DNA from: an uncultured Caldilineales bacterium
GTDB taxonomy: Bacteria > Chloroflexota > Anaerolineae > JAAEKA01
Reading direction: 5' to 3'
Assembly (NCBI GenBank): GCA_937907455.1
Contig: CALESQ010000076.1
Location: 1-64,000 of the forward strand
Length of the DNA: 64,000 nt
Part shown: piece after piece, positions 54,785 through 63,003 of the stretch
Position numbering within the stretch: the stretch's first letter is position 1
How the letters are laid out: the number at the start of each line of letters is the position of its first letter
Made by a program: the position numbers and the translations under genes
Notes under the pieces: model-generated
Databases searched by the model: none
What the model saw: the letters and a program-made list of their open reading frames with translations, nothing else
What the model was told of the DNA's origin: nothing

Positions 54785-55213
54785 TTACAACCAGGGGACG
54801 CCAGGCAGGGTGCGCCCGGCATGGCGAAATAGCACCACCAGCGTTTTGTCGCGTGCCGGTGAGCTTTCCGCCGCGGCTGCCAGAATATCGCGCGCCATCG
54901 TCGCAACGTCGTCAGGTAAACAGGCCGCGGCCTCGCAGATCACCACCGCGCCCGGCTGCGGCAGCCAGCCCAGGTCGCGCAGCGACTCCTCGAAGGCATC
55001 CCAGTTGGTGGCCGAGTAGGCAGGGAAATGCAGGGCGCGCCCCATTGCCTCGATGAAGCTGCGCTTGTCGCGGCTGGTGCAGCCATCCACGCGGGCGATG
55101 TGCCAGCCGTGCGCCTGCGCGGCCTGCTCGATGCTGCGGTCGCTGACACCGCTGCGCAGGCGGTACAGGCCGGGGGCGCGGGCGCCGGTAAACAAAGTAT
55201 GCACAGGGGCCAT
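54785..55213 (-). CDS. Barstar-family RNase inhibitor
   Basis: 142 residues, longer than barstar (about 90) by an N-terminal piece of about 35. The core shows RVDGCTSRDKRSFIEAMGRAL, FPAYSATNWDAFEESLRDL (the Asp-rich helix that blocks the RNase site) and the last strands near LVVLFRH. It starts in a 1-bp TGATG overlap with the RNase gene, so toxin and inhibitor are made together. Cytosolic; it protects the producer before the RNase leaves the cell. Confidence 0.85.
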   Translation of the reverse strand: MAPVHTLFTGARAPGLYRLRSGVSDRSIEQAAQAHGWHIARVDGCTSRDKRSFIEAMGRALHFPAYSATNWDAFEESLRDLGWLPQPGAVVICEAAACLPDDVATMARDILAAAAESSPARDKTLVVLFRHAGRTLPGVPWL

Positions 55214-55782
55214 CAGCGGATCACCTCACGGAAACTGTCGTAGTGGTCGTCGGTGTAATAGAGTTCGCCTTCGGCTCCGGCCACAATGCGCCGCGCACCG
55301 CGGTCATCTGAGCCGGGGGTAATGACGGTGTATTCACGGTAGTAGCCGTTGGGCTGGCGCGGCAACAGGCGTTCGCGGTTCTGGAACACACTGTCATCGG
55401 CATTGAAGGGAAACGGCCCGCCCTGGTCAATCAGCTCGATGGTTTGCCTGGCTTGGCGCGGCAGGTCATCGTAGGCGATGGTGGGGAGGCCGCTGATGCC
55501 GGGCCGCGGGCGCGCGGTGGCTGTAGCTTTTACCTGCGCCGTGGCTTGCGGGCGGGTTGCGGCCGGTGCGACGCGCGTGGGGGGGAGGCTGCCGCCCGCC
55601 TCTAGCGTGGCTGCGGCTTGCAGTGCCGCATCAAGCTGCTGGGCGGCTTCACGCATCGCAGCTGAATTGCAGGCAGAAGCGAGCAGCAGCACCAACAGCA
55701 GAACTGCCGTGATGCTGCGGGGCCAGGAAAGCCGCTCGGCAGGCCGGCCAGGTGAAGGGGTACTGAGGGAAGATCGCATCAT
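55213..55782 (-). CDS. Exported barnase-like ribonuclease
   Basis: 189 residues from ATGATG at 55782. Signal with lipobox LLASAC, so probably a lipoprotein, then an Ala-rich linker of about 70 residues. The C-terminal domain (about 100-189) is of the microbial RNase T1/barnase class: LPRQARQTIELI, GGPFPFNADDSVFQNRE, LPRQPNGYYREYTVITPG, RGARRIV and YYTDDHYDSF, which hold the catalytic Glu, Arg and His. A TATAAT box ends 9 bp before the start codon, so the message is almost leaderless. Confidence 0.85.
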   Translation of the reverse strand: MMRSSLSTPSPGRPAERLSWPRSITAVLLLVLLLASACNSAAMREAAQQLDAALQAAATLEAGGSLPPTRVAPAATRPQATAQVKATATARPRPGISGLPTIAYDDLPRQARQTIELIDQGGPFPFNADDSVFQNRERLLPRQPNGYYREYTVITPGSDDRGARRIVAGAEGELYYTDDHYDSFREVIR

Positions 55783-55873
55783 AGCGCTGATTATAACATA
55801 GGTTGGGGTTACGCAAGGCAATGGACAGCAAACTTTTTGACAGAATCAAGTTCATACAGTATCGTCATTTCCA

Positions 55874-56035
55874 ATGATTACACCAGTTCCTCGGAAAAAA
55901 CCCGCCACCCCATCCCCAGAGGCAGGGCGGTATGTTGCTATCAAGCGCGGCTATCGCTTTGACCGGCAGCCGCGCCAAAGCAGTGATGAAATTCTGGTGC
56001 GGTACTCTCCGAACGCTGTGAGTGGCGCATTCTAA
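55874..56035 (+). CDS. Small coupled ORF, 53 residues
   Basis: ATG 55874 to TAA 56035, whose last base is the first of the next gene's ATG (TAATG). A TTGACA box (55837-55842) with TATCGT 17 bp on gives a promoter. The product is basic and Pro-rich at the start, then has VAIKRGYRFDRQPRQ and ends in GAF. No family is recognised. The stop-start coupling is the main evidence that it is translated. Confidence 0.45.
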   Translation: MITPVPRKKPATPSPEAGRYVAIKRGYRFDRQPRQSSDEILVRYSPNAVSGAF

Positions 56036-56898
56036 TGATAACCCAACACGTTTTGCAAGCCTATCGCACTGAGATGTATCGGTTGCAACCTGCCCGGCGC
56101 ATCCATACGCCGGAGCAGGCGATTGATTTTGTTAATGAACGCGGCTTTGTCTATTTCTGGCCGGTGAAGGGTGTGGTGCTACCCAGTCTGTGGGCCGCAG
56201 TCGCCGGAGACCGTCCGGTGCCGAACAAACACAACGATCCGGGACACGTCACCTGGGGTTGGAAAGACTCGCTGCTGGGGGCACGGTGTTGGTACTACGC
56301 CAAAATCCTGCGCAAGAAGGCCACCTTTCTCAGCCTGGAGGTGGCGCCGTGGTTCTACGCGCTGTCTGAAAACTACGGCGAGCCAGAGGCGGATTATCTG
56401 CAACAGTATCGCGATGGGCGCATGACCTTTGAGGCCAAGACCGTGTACGAAACCCTGCTCCACGCCGGGCCGCTGGATGCGCTGGAGCTGCGCAAGCAGG
56501 CGCGGTTGAGCACGCGCGAGAGCGATTCCCGCTTCAATCGCGCCCTGGAGATGCTGCAAGGGGACTTCAAGGTGTTGCCGGTGGGCGTGGCTCATGTTGG
56601 GGCATGGAACTATGCCTTTATCTATGACCTGGTTCATCGCTTCTACCCTGCGCTGCCAGAGCAAGCGCGCGCCATCCGCCAGGACATGGCGCGACGCCAC
56701 CTGGTGACGCTGTACCTGCACTCGGTGGGGGCGGCTCCGGAAAAGGCGATCAGCGCCCTGTTTGGCTGGGATAAGCAAGATGCGGCGCAGGCCATCGCTG
56801 CGGCAGAGCAAACCGGCGAAATTCGGCGCACTGCCGTTGAGGGAGAGCCAAAAGATTGGTTGACCTGCGCTGGTTTGGGTGAAAATTGCTCAACTTAA
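56035..56898 (+). CDS. AlkZ-related winged-helix protein
   Basis: 287 residues. FWPVKGVVLPSLWAAVAGDR and HVTWGWKDSLLGARCWYY resemble the YcaQ/AlkZ-like (winged-helix, DUF1006 class) proteins, but the length is short and the QxQ-type catalytic motif of AlkZ glycosylases is not seen. The C-terminal part has a helix-turn-helix look (LRKQARLSTRESDSRFNRALEML). DNA binding is likely, base-excision activity doubtful. It is coupled to the 53-codon ORF. Confidence 0.5.
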   Translation: MITQHVLQAYRTEMYRLQPARRIHTPEQAIDFVNERGFVYFWPVKGVVLPSLWAAVAGDRPVPNKHNDPGHVTWGWKDSLLGARCWYYAKILRKKATFLSLEVAPWFYALSENYGEPEADYLQQYRDGRMTFEAKTVYETLLHAGPLDALELRKQARLSTRESDSRFNRALEMLQGDFKVLPVGVAHVGAWNYAFIYDLVHRFYPALPEQARAIRQDMARRHLVTLYLHSVGAAPEKAISALFGWDKQDAAQAIAAAEQTGEIRRTAVEGEPKDWLTCAGLGENCST

Positions 56899-57056
56899 CA
56901 AGATGATGTATAATGGAGTAGCAGGTTTAGCTTATCTTGAGCGGTATTGCTCGCAGCCCCGCAAAGAAGTGCTTAACCAATAGTACCATTATCGTGATTC
57001 GTCAGCGAAGTCTCTCACTTCAGAGACAACATCATTCACCTAAGGAGTACTCCATC

Positions 57057-57431
57057 ATGGCTATTGTTCTTAGTTTGCTGGTTGCGTTCCTCGCAGCCGC
57101 ATTGGTCATTTGGATCGTCAGCCGCATGGGCCTGGGCCTGTCGGTTGACGGCTTCGGCACAGCCTTCATGGCCGCCATCGTCATCGCCATCGTCAGCGCC
57201 ATCGTTTATGCGATTTTGGGCGCGTTGGGTCTCGGCGCGAACTCTGGTCTGATCGGCGCGATCATCAACCTGGTCGTTTCTGCCGTTATCCTGCTGATCA
57301 GCGGCAACTTCCTGAAGGGCCTGCGCGTTGAGGGCTTCACCGGCGCAATCGTTGCTTCCATTGCCATCGCCGTCGTTTCCTGGCTGCTGAACTGGGTTTT
57401 GAGCCTGGTCGGCATCGGCGCTGTCGCCTAA
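57057..57431 (+). CDS. Holin-4-like small membrane protein
   Basis: 124 residues from ATG 57057, with TAAGGAG 10 bp upstream. Four hydrophobic segments with GLGLSVDGFGTAFMAAIV and FLKGLRVEGFTGAIVASI, the duplicated VxGFxxAxxxA pattern of the phage holin 4 (PF04020) superfamily. No phage genes are near, so it is more probably a chromosomal membrane protein than a lysis protein. Confidence 0.75.
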   Translation: MAIVLSLLVAFLAAALVIWIVSRMGLGLSVDGFGTAFMAAIVIAIVSAIVYAILGALGLGANSGLIGAIINLVVSAVILLISGNFLKGLRVEGFTGAIVASIAIAVVSWLLNWVLSLVGIGAVA

Positions 57432-57465
57432 GACGCACCGGCCAACCGAATAGCTGGCTTTTAAG

Positions 57466-57502
57466 TGCGGTACAGACAGAATGTGTCTGTGCCGCATTTT
57501 TT
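57466..57502 (+). terminator. Terminator after the holin-like gene
   Basis: TGCGGTACAGACA (57466-57478) pairs over 13 bp (one G-U pair) with TGTCTGTGCCGCA (57484-57496), followed by six T. Confidence 0.85.
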
Positions 57503-57506
57503 GCGT

Positions 57507-57842
57507 TCAGGGGGATGCCAGCAAGAGTTGCAGCAGCCAAAGCGCGGCCATGCCCGCGGCAATGGTCAGCAGCGTGTTGCGCGTGCGCCACGCCACCAAC
57601 ACCGCCAGCAGCGCGGCCAGCAGGCGCAGGTTGTGCAGCGACATATCCAGTGCGCCGTTGCGTAGCAGCACTTCAGGAAACAACAGCGCGGCCAACACCG
57701 CAGGCGGCACAAAACGCAGGCTGCGCTGCACCGCGGGCGGCAGAGTCAACCGGCCCCATAGCTCAATGAACGACAGGCGCAGGGCATAGGTGAGCAGCCC
57801 CATGCCGATCAAGGTCAGCCACAGTGTCGGAGTAGAGGTCAT
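57507..57842 (-). CDS. azlD: Branched-chain amino acid exporter subunit AzlD
   Basis: 111 residues from ATG 57842, in a 4-bp overlap with azlC. Three to four membrane segments with LIGMGLLTYALRLSF and LPPAVQRSLRFVPPAVLAAL, the AzlD pattern. Small partner of AzlC in export of branched-chain amino acids or analogues. Confidence 0.85.
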   Translation of the reverse strand: MTSTPTLWLTLIGMGLLTYALRLSFIELWGRLTLPPAVQRSLRFVPPAVLAALLFPEVLLRNGALDMSLHNLRLLAALLAVLVAWRTRNTLLTIAAGMAALWLLQLLLASP

Positions 57843-58564
57843 GGTGATGGCTCCGGGCCGCGGTGTTGTTGGCGCGCGTCCAGCGCCGCGCCTACAAGAA
57901 TCCCCATCAACGCTGCCGCCACCAGCCCAATCTTGTACGGCCAGCCTGCACCCATCAAGCCCACCGCACCCGCGGTCAGTGCCGCGGCCAACGCCGGACG
58001 GTCGGTGACCGCGGGCACCAGCAGCGCCAGGAAGGTGAGCGGCAAGGCAAAGTCCAGCGACCAACTGGCGGGGATTTGCGAACCGAGGAAGATACCGGCC
58101 GCGCTGCTGAGCTGCCACGTCGTCCACAAGGCCAGCCCCGCGCCCAGGGTGAACCAATGGCGCATGTCGCGGCCCGCCGCGGCCGCGGGCGTGTTGCGGT
58201 AGTGGATGATGGCGACCGCGTAGGCTTCGTCGGTGAGCAGATAGGCCAGCAGCCAACGCCAGCGCCGCGGCAGGTGCTGCAGATACGGCGCGATGGAGGC
58301 GCTGTAAAGCAGATGCCGCAGGTTCACGACGAAGGTGGTGAGCAGCAGCACTGCCACCGGTGCATTGACAACGAACAGCCGCGTGGCCACGAACTGCGCC
58401 GAACCGGCGAAAACGATGGAGGACATGGCCTGGCTGGCGGCATCAGGCAGATGCGCCGCCACAGCCAGCGCGCCGTAGATCAAGCCGAACGGAGTGACGC
58501 CCAGCAAGATGGGAGCCTCGGCGCGCAGCCCGGCAATGAATTCAGCAGAACGGGATGTGGACAT
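57839..58564 (-). CDS. azlC: Branched-chain amino acid exporter subunit AzlC
   Basis: 241 residues from ATG 58564 (the frame opens 27 codons earlier). ILLGVTPFGLIYGALA, SSIVFAGSAQFVA and VVNLRHLLYSASIAPYL are typical AzlC segments, and TDEAYAVAI follows. Inner-membrane permease working with AzlD. No Lrp-type regulator is adjacent. Confidence 0.9.
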   Translation of the reverse strand: MSTSRSAEFIAGLRAEAPILLGVTPFGLIYGALAVAAHLPDAASQAMSSIVFAGSAQFVATRLFVVNAPVAVLLLTTFVVNLRHLLYSASIAPYLQHLPRRWRWLLAYLLTDEAYAVAIIHYRNTPAAAAGRDMRHWFTLGAGLALWTTWQLSSAAGIFLGSQIPASWSLDFALPLTFLALLVPAVTDRPALAAALTAGAVGLMGAGWPYKIGLVAAALMGILVGAALDARQQHRGPEPSP

Positions 58565-58664
58565 AGGGAAATGACGAATGGATGGCGTGGGTTGAATGAG
58601 AATTGACGGAGAGGCAAGCTTACTCACGATGAAGCAGTCTGTCAATCCCCATAACGAGGCGATA

Positions 58665-58829
58665 GTGTGCGACTTTCGGTTGAATTACAAGAGCCGGACA
58701 ATGAATGGTTCCGGCTCAGAAAACGAAGCGCCCTTAGGCGCTCTCCGAAAGCCCCGGCAGGGGCTTCGTGGTCTGAGACACCGAATTCGCTTCGGTGGTA
58801 ACACGTTTCAACCGAAATCCATACACAAC
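58665..58829 (+). repeat. Left 165-bp inverted repeat element
   Basis: Pairs in inverted orientation with 62587-62752. The inner 34 bp (58796-58829) are identical in both; the outer ~130 bp are roughly 70-75% alike by eye. This copy has four clean hairpins: GAGCCGGA/TCCGGCTC, GCGCCCTTAGGCGC, AGCCCCGGCAGGGGCT and ACCGAATTCGCTTCGGT. It fills part of the 411-bp spacer between azlC and the ABC genes, which holds no gene. Confidence 0.85.
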
Positions 58830-58953
58830 CAACGAGGCAAGCGCATCCCCTGACCAGTTTGCCCGAAGCCCCCGACGCGCCTACAATCGGTTGGCTGGAC
58901 ATCGCAGGCCGAGTTTGAATTTGTCCATACCTTCTAGAAGCCGCACGATTTAC

Positions 58954-58972
58954 AAAATCGTACTACGATTTT
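58954..58972. promoter_or_regulatory. Perfect 19-bp palindrome, probable operator
   Basis: AAAATCGTACTACGATTTT ends 3 bp before the ATG of the first exporter gene. Perfect 9-bp arms around one base suggest a dimeric repressor site that would also block ribosome access. No regulator gene is adjacent. Confidence 0.6.
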
Positions 58973-58975
58973 CTC

Positions 58976-60727
58976 ATGAAACAAGTCTTCAAGCTAATTG
59001 GCTTTGTTAAGCCCTATCGCCGGCAGAGCCTCGTTTCGCTGGCGCTGCTGCTGGTGGTGGTCGTGCTTGATCTGGTGATCCCGCGACTGGTGCAGCGCAT
59101 CATTGATCAGGGCGTGTTGGCCGGCGATATGGCCGTGGTGTGGCAAACCTTCGGTTGGATGATGCTGATCTCGGTGATCAACACGCTGTTTGCCATCGGC
59201 AACAACGCCTATTCGGTGCAAACCGGCGAGGGCGTGGCGCGTGACCTGCGCGAGGCGCTCTTCCTGCGCATTCAGTCCTTCTCCTACGGCAACCTGGACC
59301 GCCTGAAAACCGGCCAGCTTATGGTGCGGCTGTCCAGCGACTCCGGCGTGTTGCAACGCCTGACGCAGATCACGCTGCGCATCGGCACGCGCGCGCCGTT
59401 GATCATGCTGGGCAGCGTGGTGCTGATGTACAAGACCGATCGGGCGCTGGCGCTCAGCTTGACGCCGCTGCTGGTGGTGGCGGCAGGGATTATCGTCTTC
59501 TTCGCGGTGCGCATGGGGCCGCTGTTCCTCACCATGCAGCAAAAGCTGGATCGCCTCAACACCGTGCTGCAAGAGAACATTGCGGGCATTCGCGTGGTGA
59601 AGGCGTTCGTGCGTGACGACCACGAGGCGGAACGCTTCGGCGCGGCTAATCTCGACTATACCGAGCGCAACATCCGCGTGATGGAGTTCATGTCTACGAT
59701 GGGGCCAGCCCTGAGCGCGTGCATCAATATCGGCATTGTGCTGGTGATTTGGGCAGGCGGGCGGCAGGCCATCAAGGGCGACGTGACCACCGGCGAGATT
59801 GTGGCCTTCGTCAACTACCTGCAAACCGCGCTGGGGCCGCTGCTGATCATGGTCAACGTGGCGAATGTCTGGGCCGCGGGCATTGCCTCGGCCGGGCGCA
59901 TCAACGAGGTGTTGGAGATGACCCCGGAGGTGCAAGATGCCCCGGACGCGGTGAAACTGCCCGACACTGCCGCGCCGCGCATTGTCTTTGATCAGGTCAG
60001 CTTTCATTACAACGGCGCAGGCAACAGCACGGTGTTGGAGGAGGTGACCCTGGTGGCGGAGCCGGGGCAGACGGTGGCGATCCTCGGCGCCACCGGCTCC
60101 GGCAAAACCACGCTGGTGAACCTCGTGCCGCGCTTCTACGATGTGACCGCAGGGCGGATTTTGTTCGACGGGCTGGACCTGCGGCAGGTGCAGCAGGCGT
60201 CGTTGCTGGCGCAGATCGGCATTGCGCCGCAGGAGGCGACGCTGTTTTCCGGCACAGTGCGCGAGAACATCGCCTATGGCCGCCCGCAGGCCACGGATGC
60301 GGAAGTGGTGGCTGCGGCGCAGGCCGCGCAGGCGCATGACTTTATCCTGGCGCTGCCCAAGGGCTACGATACCCACGTCGAGGAACGCGGCGTCAACCTC
60401 TCCGGCGGCCAAAAGCAGCGCGTTGCCATCGCCCGCGCCCTGCTGCCGCAGCCGAATGTGCTGATCCTGGATGACAGCACCAGCGCGGTGGATGTGGAGA
60501 CGGAGACCAAAATTCAGGACGCGCTGGCAACGTGGATGGTCGGGCGCACGTCGTTCGTGGTGGCGCAGCGCATCAGCACCGTGCTGCGCGCCGATAAGAT
60601 CGTGGTGCTGGAGCATGGCCGGGTGGCCGCGCAGGGCACGCACCGCGAGCTGCTGCAATCCAGCCCGATTTACCAGGAAATTTACGCCTCGCAACTGGGC
60701 AACGGCCTGAACGGAGGTGCAGCATGA
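58976..60727 (+). CDS. ABC exporter half-transporter, first subunit
   Basis: 583 residues: six-segment ABC type 1 exporter membrane domain (about 1-300), then an ATPase domain with GATGSGKTTL, signature LSGGQKQRVAIARAL and Walker B VLILDDSTSAVD. The residue after Walker B is Asp (DDST), where a catalytic Glu is usual, so this site is probably the degenerate one of a heterodimer; the partner gene overlaps by 4 bp and has the Glu. Substrate unknown: lipid, drug or peptide. Confidence 0.9.
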   Translation: MKQVFKLIGFVKPYRRQSLVSLALLLVVVVLDLVIPRLVQRIIDQGVLAGDMAVVWQTFGWMMLISVINTLFAIGNNAYSVQTGEGVARDLREALFLRIQSFSYGNLDRLKTGQLMVRLSSDSGVLQRLTQITLRIGTRAPLIMLGSVVLMYKTDRALALSLTPLLVVAAGIIVFFAVRMGPLFLTMQQKLDRLNTVLQENIAGIRVVKAFVRDDHEAERFGAANLDYTERNIRVMEFMSTMGPALSACINIGIVLVIWAGGRQAIKGDVTTGEIVAFVNYLQTALGPLLIMVNVANVWAAGIASAGRINEVLEMTPEVQDAPDAVKLPDTAAPRIVFDQVSFHYNGAGNSTVLEEVTLVAEPGQTVAILGATGSGKTTLVNLVPRFYDVTAGRILFDGLDLRQVQQASLLAQIGIAPQEATLFSGTVRENIAYGRPQATDAEVVAAAQAAQAHDFILALPKGYDTHVEERGVNLSGGQKQRVAIARALLPQPNVLILDDSTSAVDVETETKIQDALATWMVGRTSFVVAQRISTVLRADKIVVLEHGRVAAQGTHRELLQSSPIYQEIYASQLGNGLNGGAA

Positions 60728-62553
60728 CGCAGCCATCGGCGCCTTCGTCGGACAGCGGGCGCGGCCAGATGTTGCGCCGCGGGCCAATGCACATCGGCAA
60801 GATCGAGCAGGCACGCGACCCGCGGCGCTCGCTGCGGCGGCTGGTGCCCTACTTTGGCCGCCATCGCCTGCTGCTGGGCATCGTCTTTGCCCTGATTGTT
60901 GTTTCCACTCTGCTGGGGCTGGTGGGGCCGTATCTGATGGGCCGCGCTGTAGACCAGTACATTGATGCCAAACGCGCCGACGGGCTGGGCACGCTGGCGC
61001 TGATCATGCTGGCGGTGTTCCTGCTGGGCAACGTGGCCGATCTCATTTCGGCCTGGCTGATGGCCGCGGTGTCGCAGCGCGCCCTGCAACGGCTGCGCCA
61101 GGACTTGCTGGAGCATCTGCAAACGCTGCCGGTGCGCTTTTTCGACAGCAACCCGGCGGGCGAGCTGATGAGCCGCCTGACCAACGACATTGACGCCATC
61201 AACACCGCGGTGTCGCAGAACGTGGTGTCGCTCTTCGCCAGCGTGCTTTCGATGGTGGGTATTCTGGTGGCGATGTTCGTGTTGAATGTTTGGCTGGCGC
61301 TGGCCTCGCTGATGGTGGTGCCGCTGATGGTCTGGTTCACCAACTTTGTGGCGCGCTACACCCGCCGCGGCTTCCGCGATCTGCAAAAGGGGCTGGGCCA
61401 GCTCAACGGCGTGATGGAAGAGGCGATCAGCGGCCAGCGGGTGATCAAGGCATTTCGCCGCGACCAGACGGCCACAGCCAATTTCCGCACGGCCAACCAG
61501 GAAGTTTACCGCGCCGGGGTCTACGCCAACACCTACGCGCTGCTGCTTATGCCGCTCACCAATCAGCTTGGCAACCTGTTCGTGATCGTGATCGCCGGGG
61601 TGGGCGGCTGGCTGGCGCTGCAAGGGTTGGCGACGGTGGGGGCAATCGTCACGTTCATCAGCTATGGCCGCAGTTTCATCAACCCGCTGCGGCAACTGGC
61701 GAACCTGTACAACTCGATCCAGGCCGCGCTGGCCGGTGCCGAGCGGGTGTTCGAGATCATTGACACCCCCGCGGAGATGGACGAAGGTACGCTGGCCGCG
61801 CCTGCCGCAGCCATGACCGGCCATGTCAGCTTTGAACAGGTGGCTTTCAGCTACGTTCCCGGCACGCCGGTCATCGAAGATATGACGCTGGAGGCTGCGC
61901 CGGGCAGCACGGTGGCGTTGGTGGGGCCAACCGGCGCAGGCAAGACGACGATTGTCAACCTGCTGACGCGCTTCTACGAGATTGACCGCGGCAGCATCCG
62001 CATTGACGGCCAGGACATCCGCTCGCTGCGCAAGGATGACCTGCGCCAGGCGTTGGGGCTGGTGTTGCAGGATACCTTCCTCTTTTCCGGCACGGTGATG
62101 GAGAACATCCGCTACGGGCGGCTCGATGCCAGCGACGAGGAGGTGATGGCCGCGGCGCAAACCGCCGACGCCGATCACTTCATTCGTCAGTTGCCGCAGG
62201 GCTATCAGACCCAGCTTGCGGAGCGCGCGGGCAACCTGAGCCAGGGGCAACGCCAGCTTTTGGCTATCGCGCGTGCGGTGCTGGCCGATCCGGCGATCCT
62301 GATCCTGGACGAAGCGACCTCCAGCGTGGACACACGCACCGAGTTGCGCATCCAGCGCGCCTTGCTGCAACTGCTGCAGGGACGCACCGCGTTTGTGATC
62401 GCCCACCGGCTGAGTACGATCCGCGACGCCGATGCCGTGGTGGTGATCCGCGACGGGCGCATTGTGGAGCAGGGCCGCCACGAAGAGCTGCTCGCCCGCC
62501 GCGGCTTCTACTATCACCTGACGATGAGCCAGTACAAGGGGGAAGCGATTTAG
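60724..62553 (+). CDS. ABC exporter half-transporter, second subunit
   Basis: 609 residues with a head of about 30 residues rich in Gly and Arg, six membrane segments and an ATPase domain: GPTGAGKTTI, Walker B ILILDEATSSVD with the catalytic Glu, and a signature LSQGQRQLLAIARA. Starts in an ATGA overlap with the first subunit, as in TM287/288-like pairs. Export of the same unknown substrate. Confidence 0.9.
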   Translation: MTQPSAPSSDSGRGQMLRRGPMHIGKIEQARDPRRSLRRLVPYFGRHRLLLGIVFALIVVSTLLGLVGPYLMGRAVDQYIDAKRADGLGTLALIMLAVFLLGNVADLISAWLMAAVSQRALQRLRQDLLEHLQTLPVRFFDSNPAGELMSRLTNDIDAINTAVSQNVVSLFASVLSMVGILVAMFVLNVWLALASLMVVPLMVWFTNFVARYTRRGFRDLQKGLGQLNGVMEEAISGQRVIKAFRRDQTATANFRTANQEVYRAGVYANTYALLLMPLTNQLGNLFVIVIAGVGGWLALQGLATVGAIVTFISYGRSFINPLRQLANLYNSIQAALAGAERVFEIIDTPAEMDEGTLAAPAAAMTGHVSFEQVAFSYVPGTPVIEDMTLEAAPGSTVALVGPTGAGKTTIVNLLTRFYEIDRGSIRIDGQDIRSLRKDDLRQALGLVLQDTFLFSGTVMENIRYGRLDASDEEVMAAAQTADADHFIRQLPQGYQTQLAERAGNLSQGQRQLLAIARAVLADPAILILDEATSSVDTRTELRIQRALLQLLQGRTAFVIAHRLSTIRDADAVVVIRDGRIVEQGRHEELLARRGFYYHLTMSQYKGEAI

Positions 62554-62586
62554 GCTGAGAGGAATGAGATAGACGAAGCTATGCGA

Positions 62587-62752
62587 GTTGTGTATGGATT
62601 TCGGTTGAAACGTGTTACCACTAAATCGAATTTGGCGTATCAGACCACCAAGTCCCTGTCGTAGCTTTCAGAAAGCGCCTGAGGGTGCTTCGTTCTCTTA
62701 ACCGGAACAATTTGATTGCACGGCCGCTGCAATTCAGCCGAAGAGCATACAC
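62587..62752 (-). repeat. Right 166-bp inverted repeat element
   Basis: Inverted copy of 58665-58829. The inner 34 bp (62587-62620) are perfectly identical; the outer part is diverged, and its hairpins are broken by substitutions. The two copies face each other across the two exporter genes. Confidence 0.85.
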
Positions 62753-62770
62753 ACCAGCCGTGCCTCACAC

Positions 62771-62799
62771 TTGACGACCGCGACAAGCGACTTTATACT
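62771..62799 (+). promoter_or_regulatory. Strong sigma70-type promoter
   Basis: TTGACG (62771-62776), 17 bp, TATACT (62794-62799). Transcription would start near 62806. The first gene downstream is hsdM at 63004. Confidence 0.6.
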
Positions 62800-62805
62800 G
62801 GGAGA

Positions 62806-62977
62806 GCCACGATGTGTAGGTAGCAAAATCACGGCTCTGCTGATATGCGGACCGGCGATGCAGAAGTCCATCACCGGACGTTCTTTCATCAAAACAAACG
62901 ATCCCTTCTCGAAACAGACAAATTTGAAGTTTGGTAACGAGTGACTCTTTCTAAGACTCGTTCGTTACTGTTTTCTC
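62806..62977 (+). ncRNA. Candidate structured leader or small RNA before hsdM
   Basis: Three dyads follow the promoter: AGAGCC ... GGCTCT (about 62802-62837), CCGGCGATG/CATCACCGG (62852-62877, one G-U pair), and GTAACGA ... TCGTTAC (62935-62969) with a T-rich end. They could form a leader that limits methylase expression or a separate small RNA. No known family. The 450-bp spacer holds no gene. Confidence 0.3.
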
Positions 62978-63003
62978 GTTAATAGCAAGGATTAGTCGCT
63001 TTC

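Noticed and set aside
57057..57431. Prophage lysis gene
   Set aside because: The holin-4 superfamily is common outside phages, and no phage genes are nearby.
58994..62517. Two >600-codon frames antisense to the exporter genes
   Set aside because: His/Gln/Arg-rich shadow translations; the plus-strand genes have full ABC motifs.
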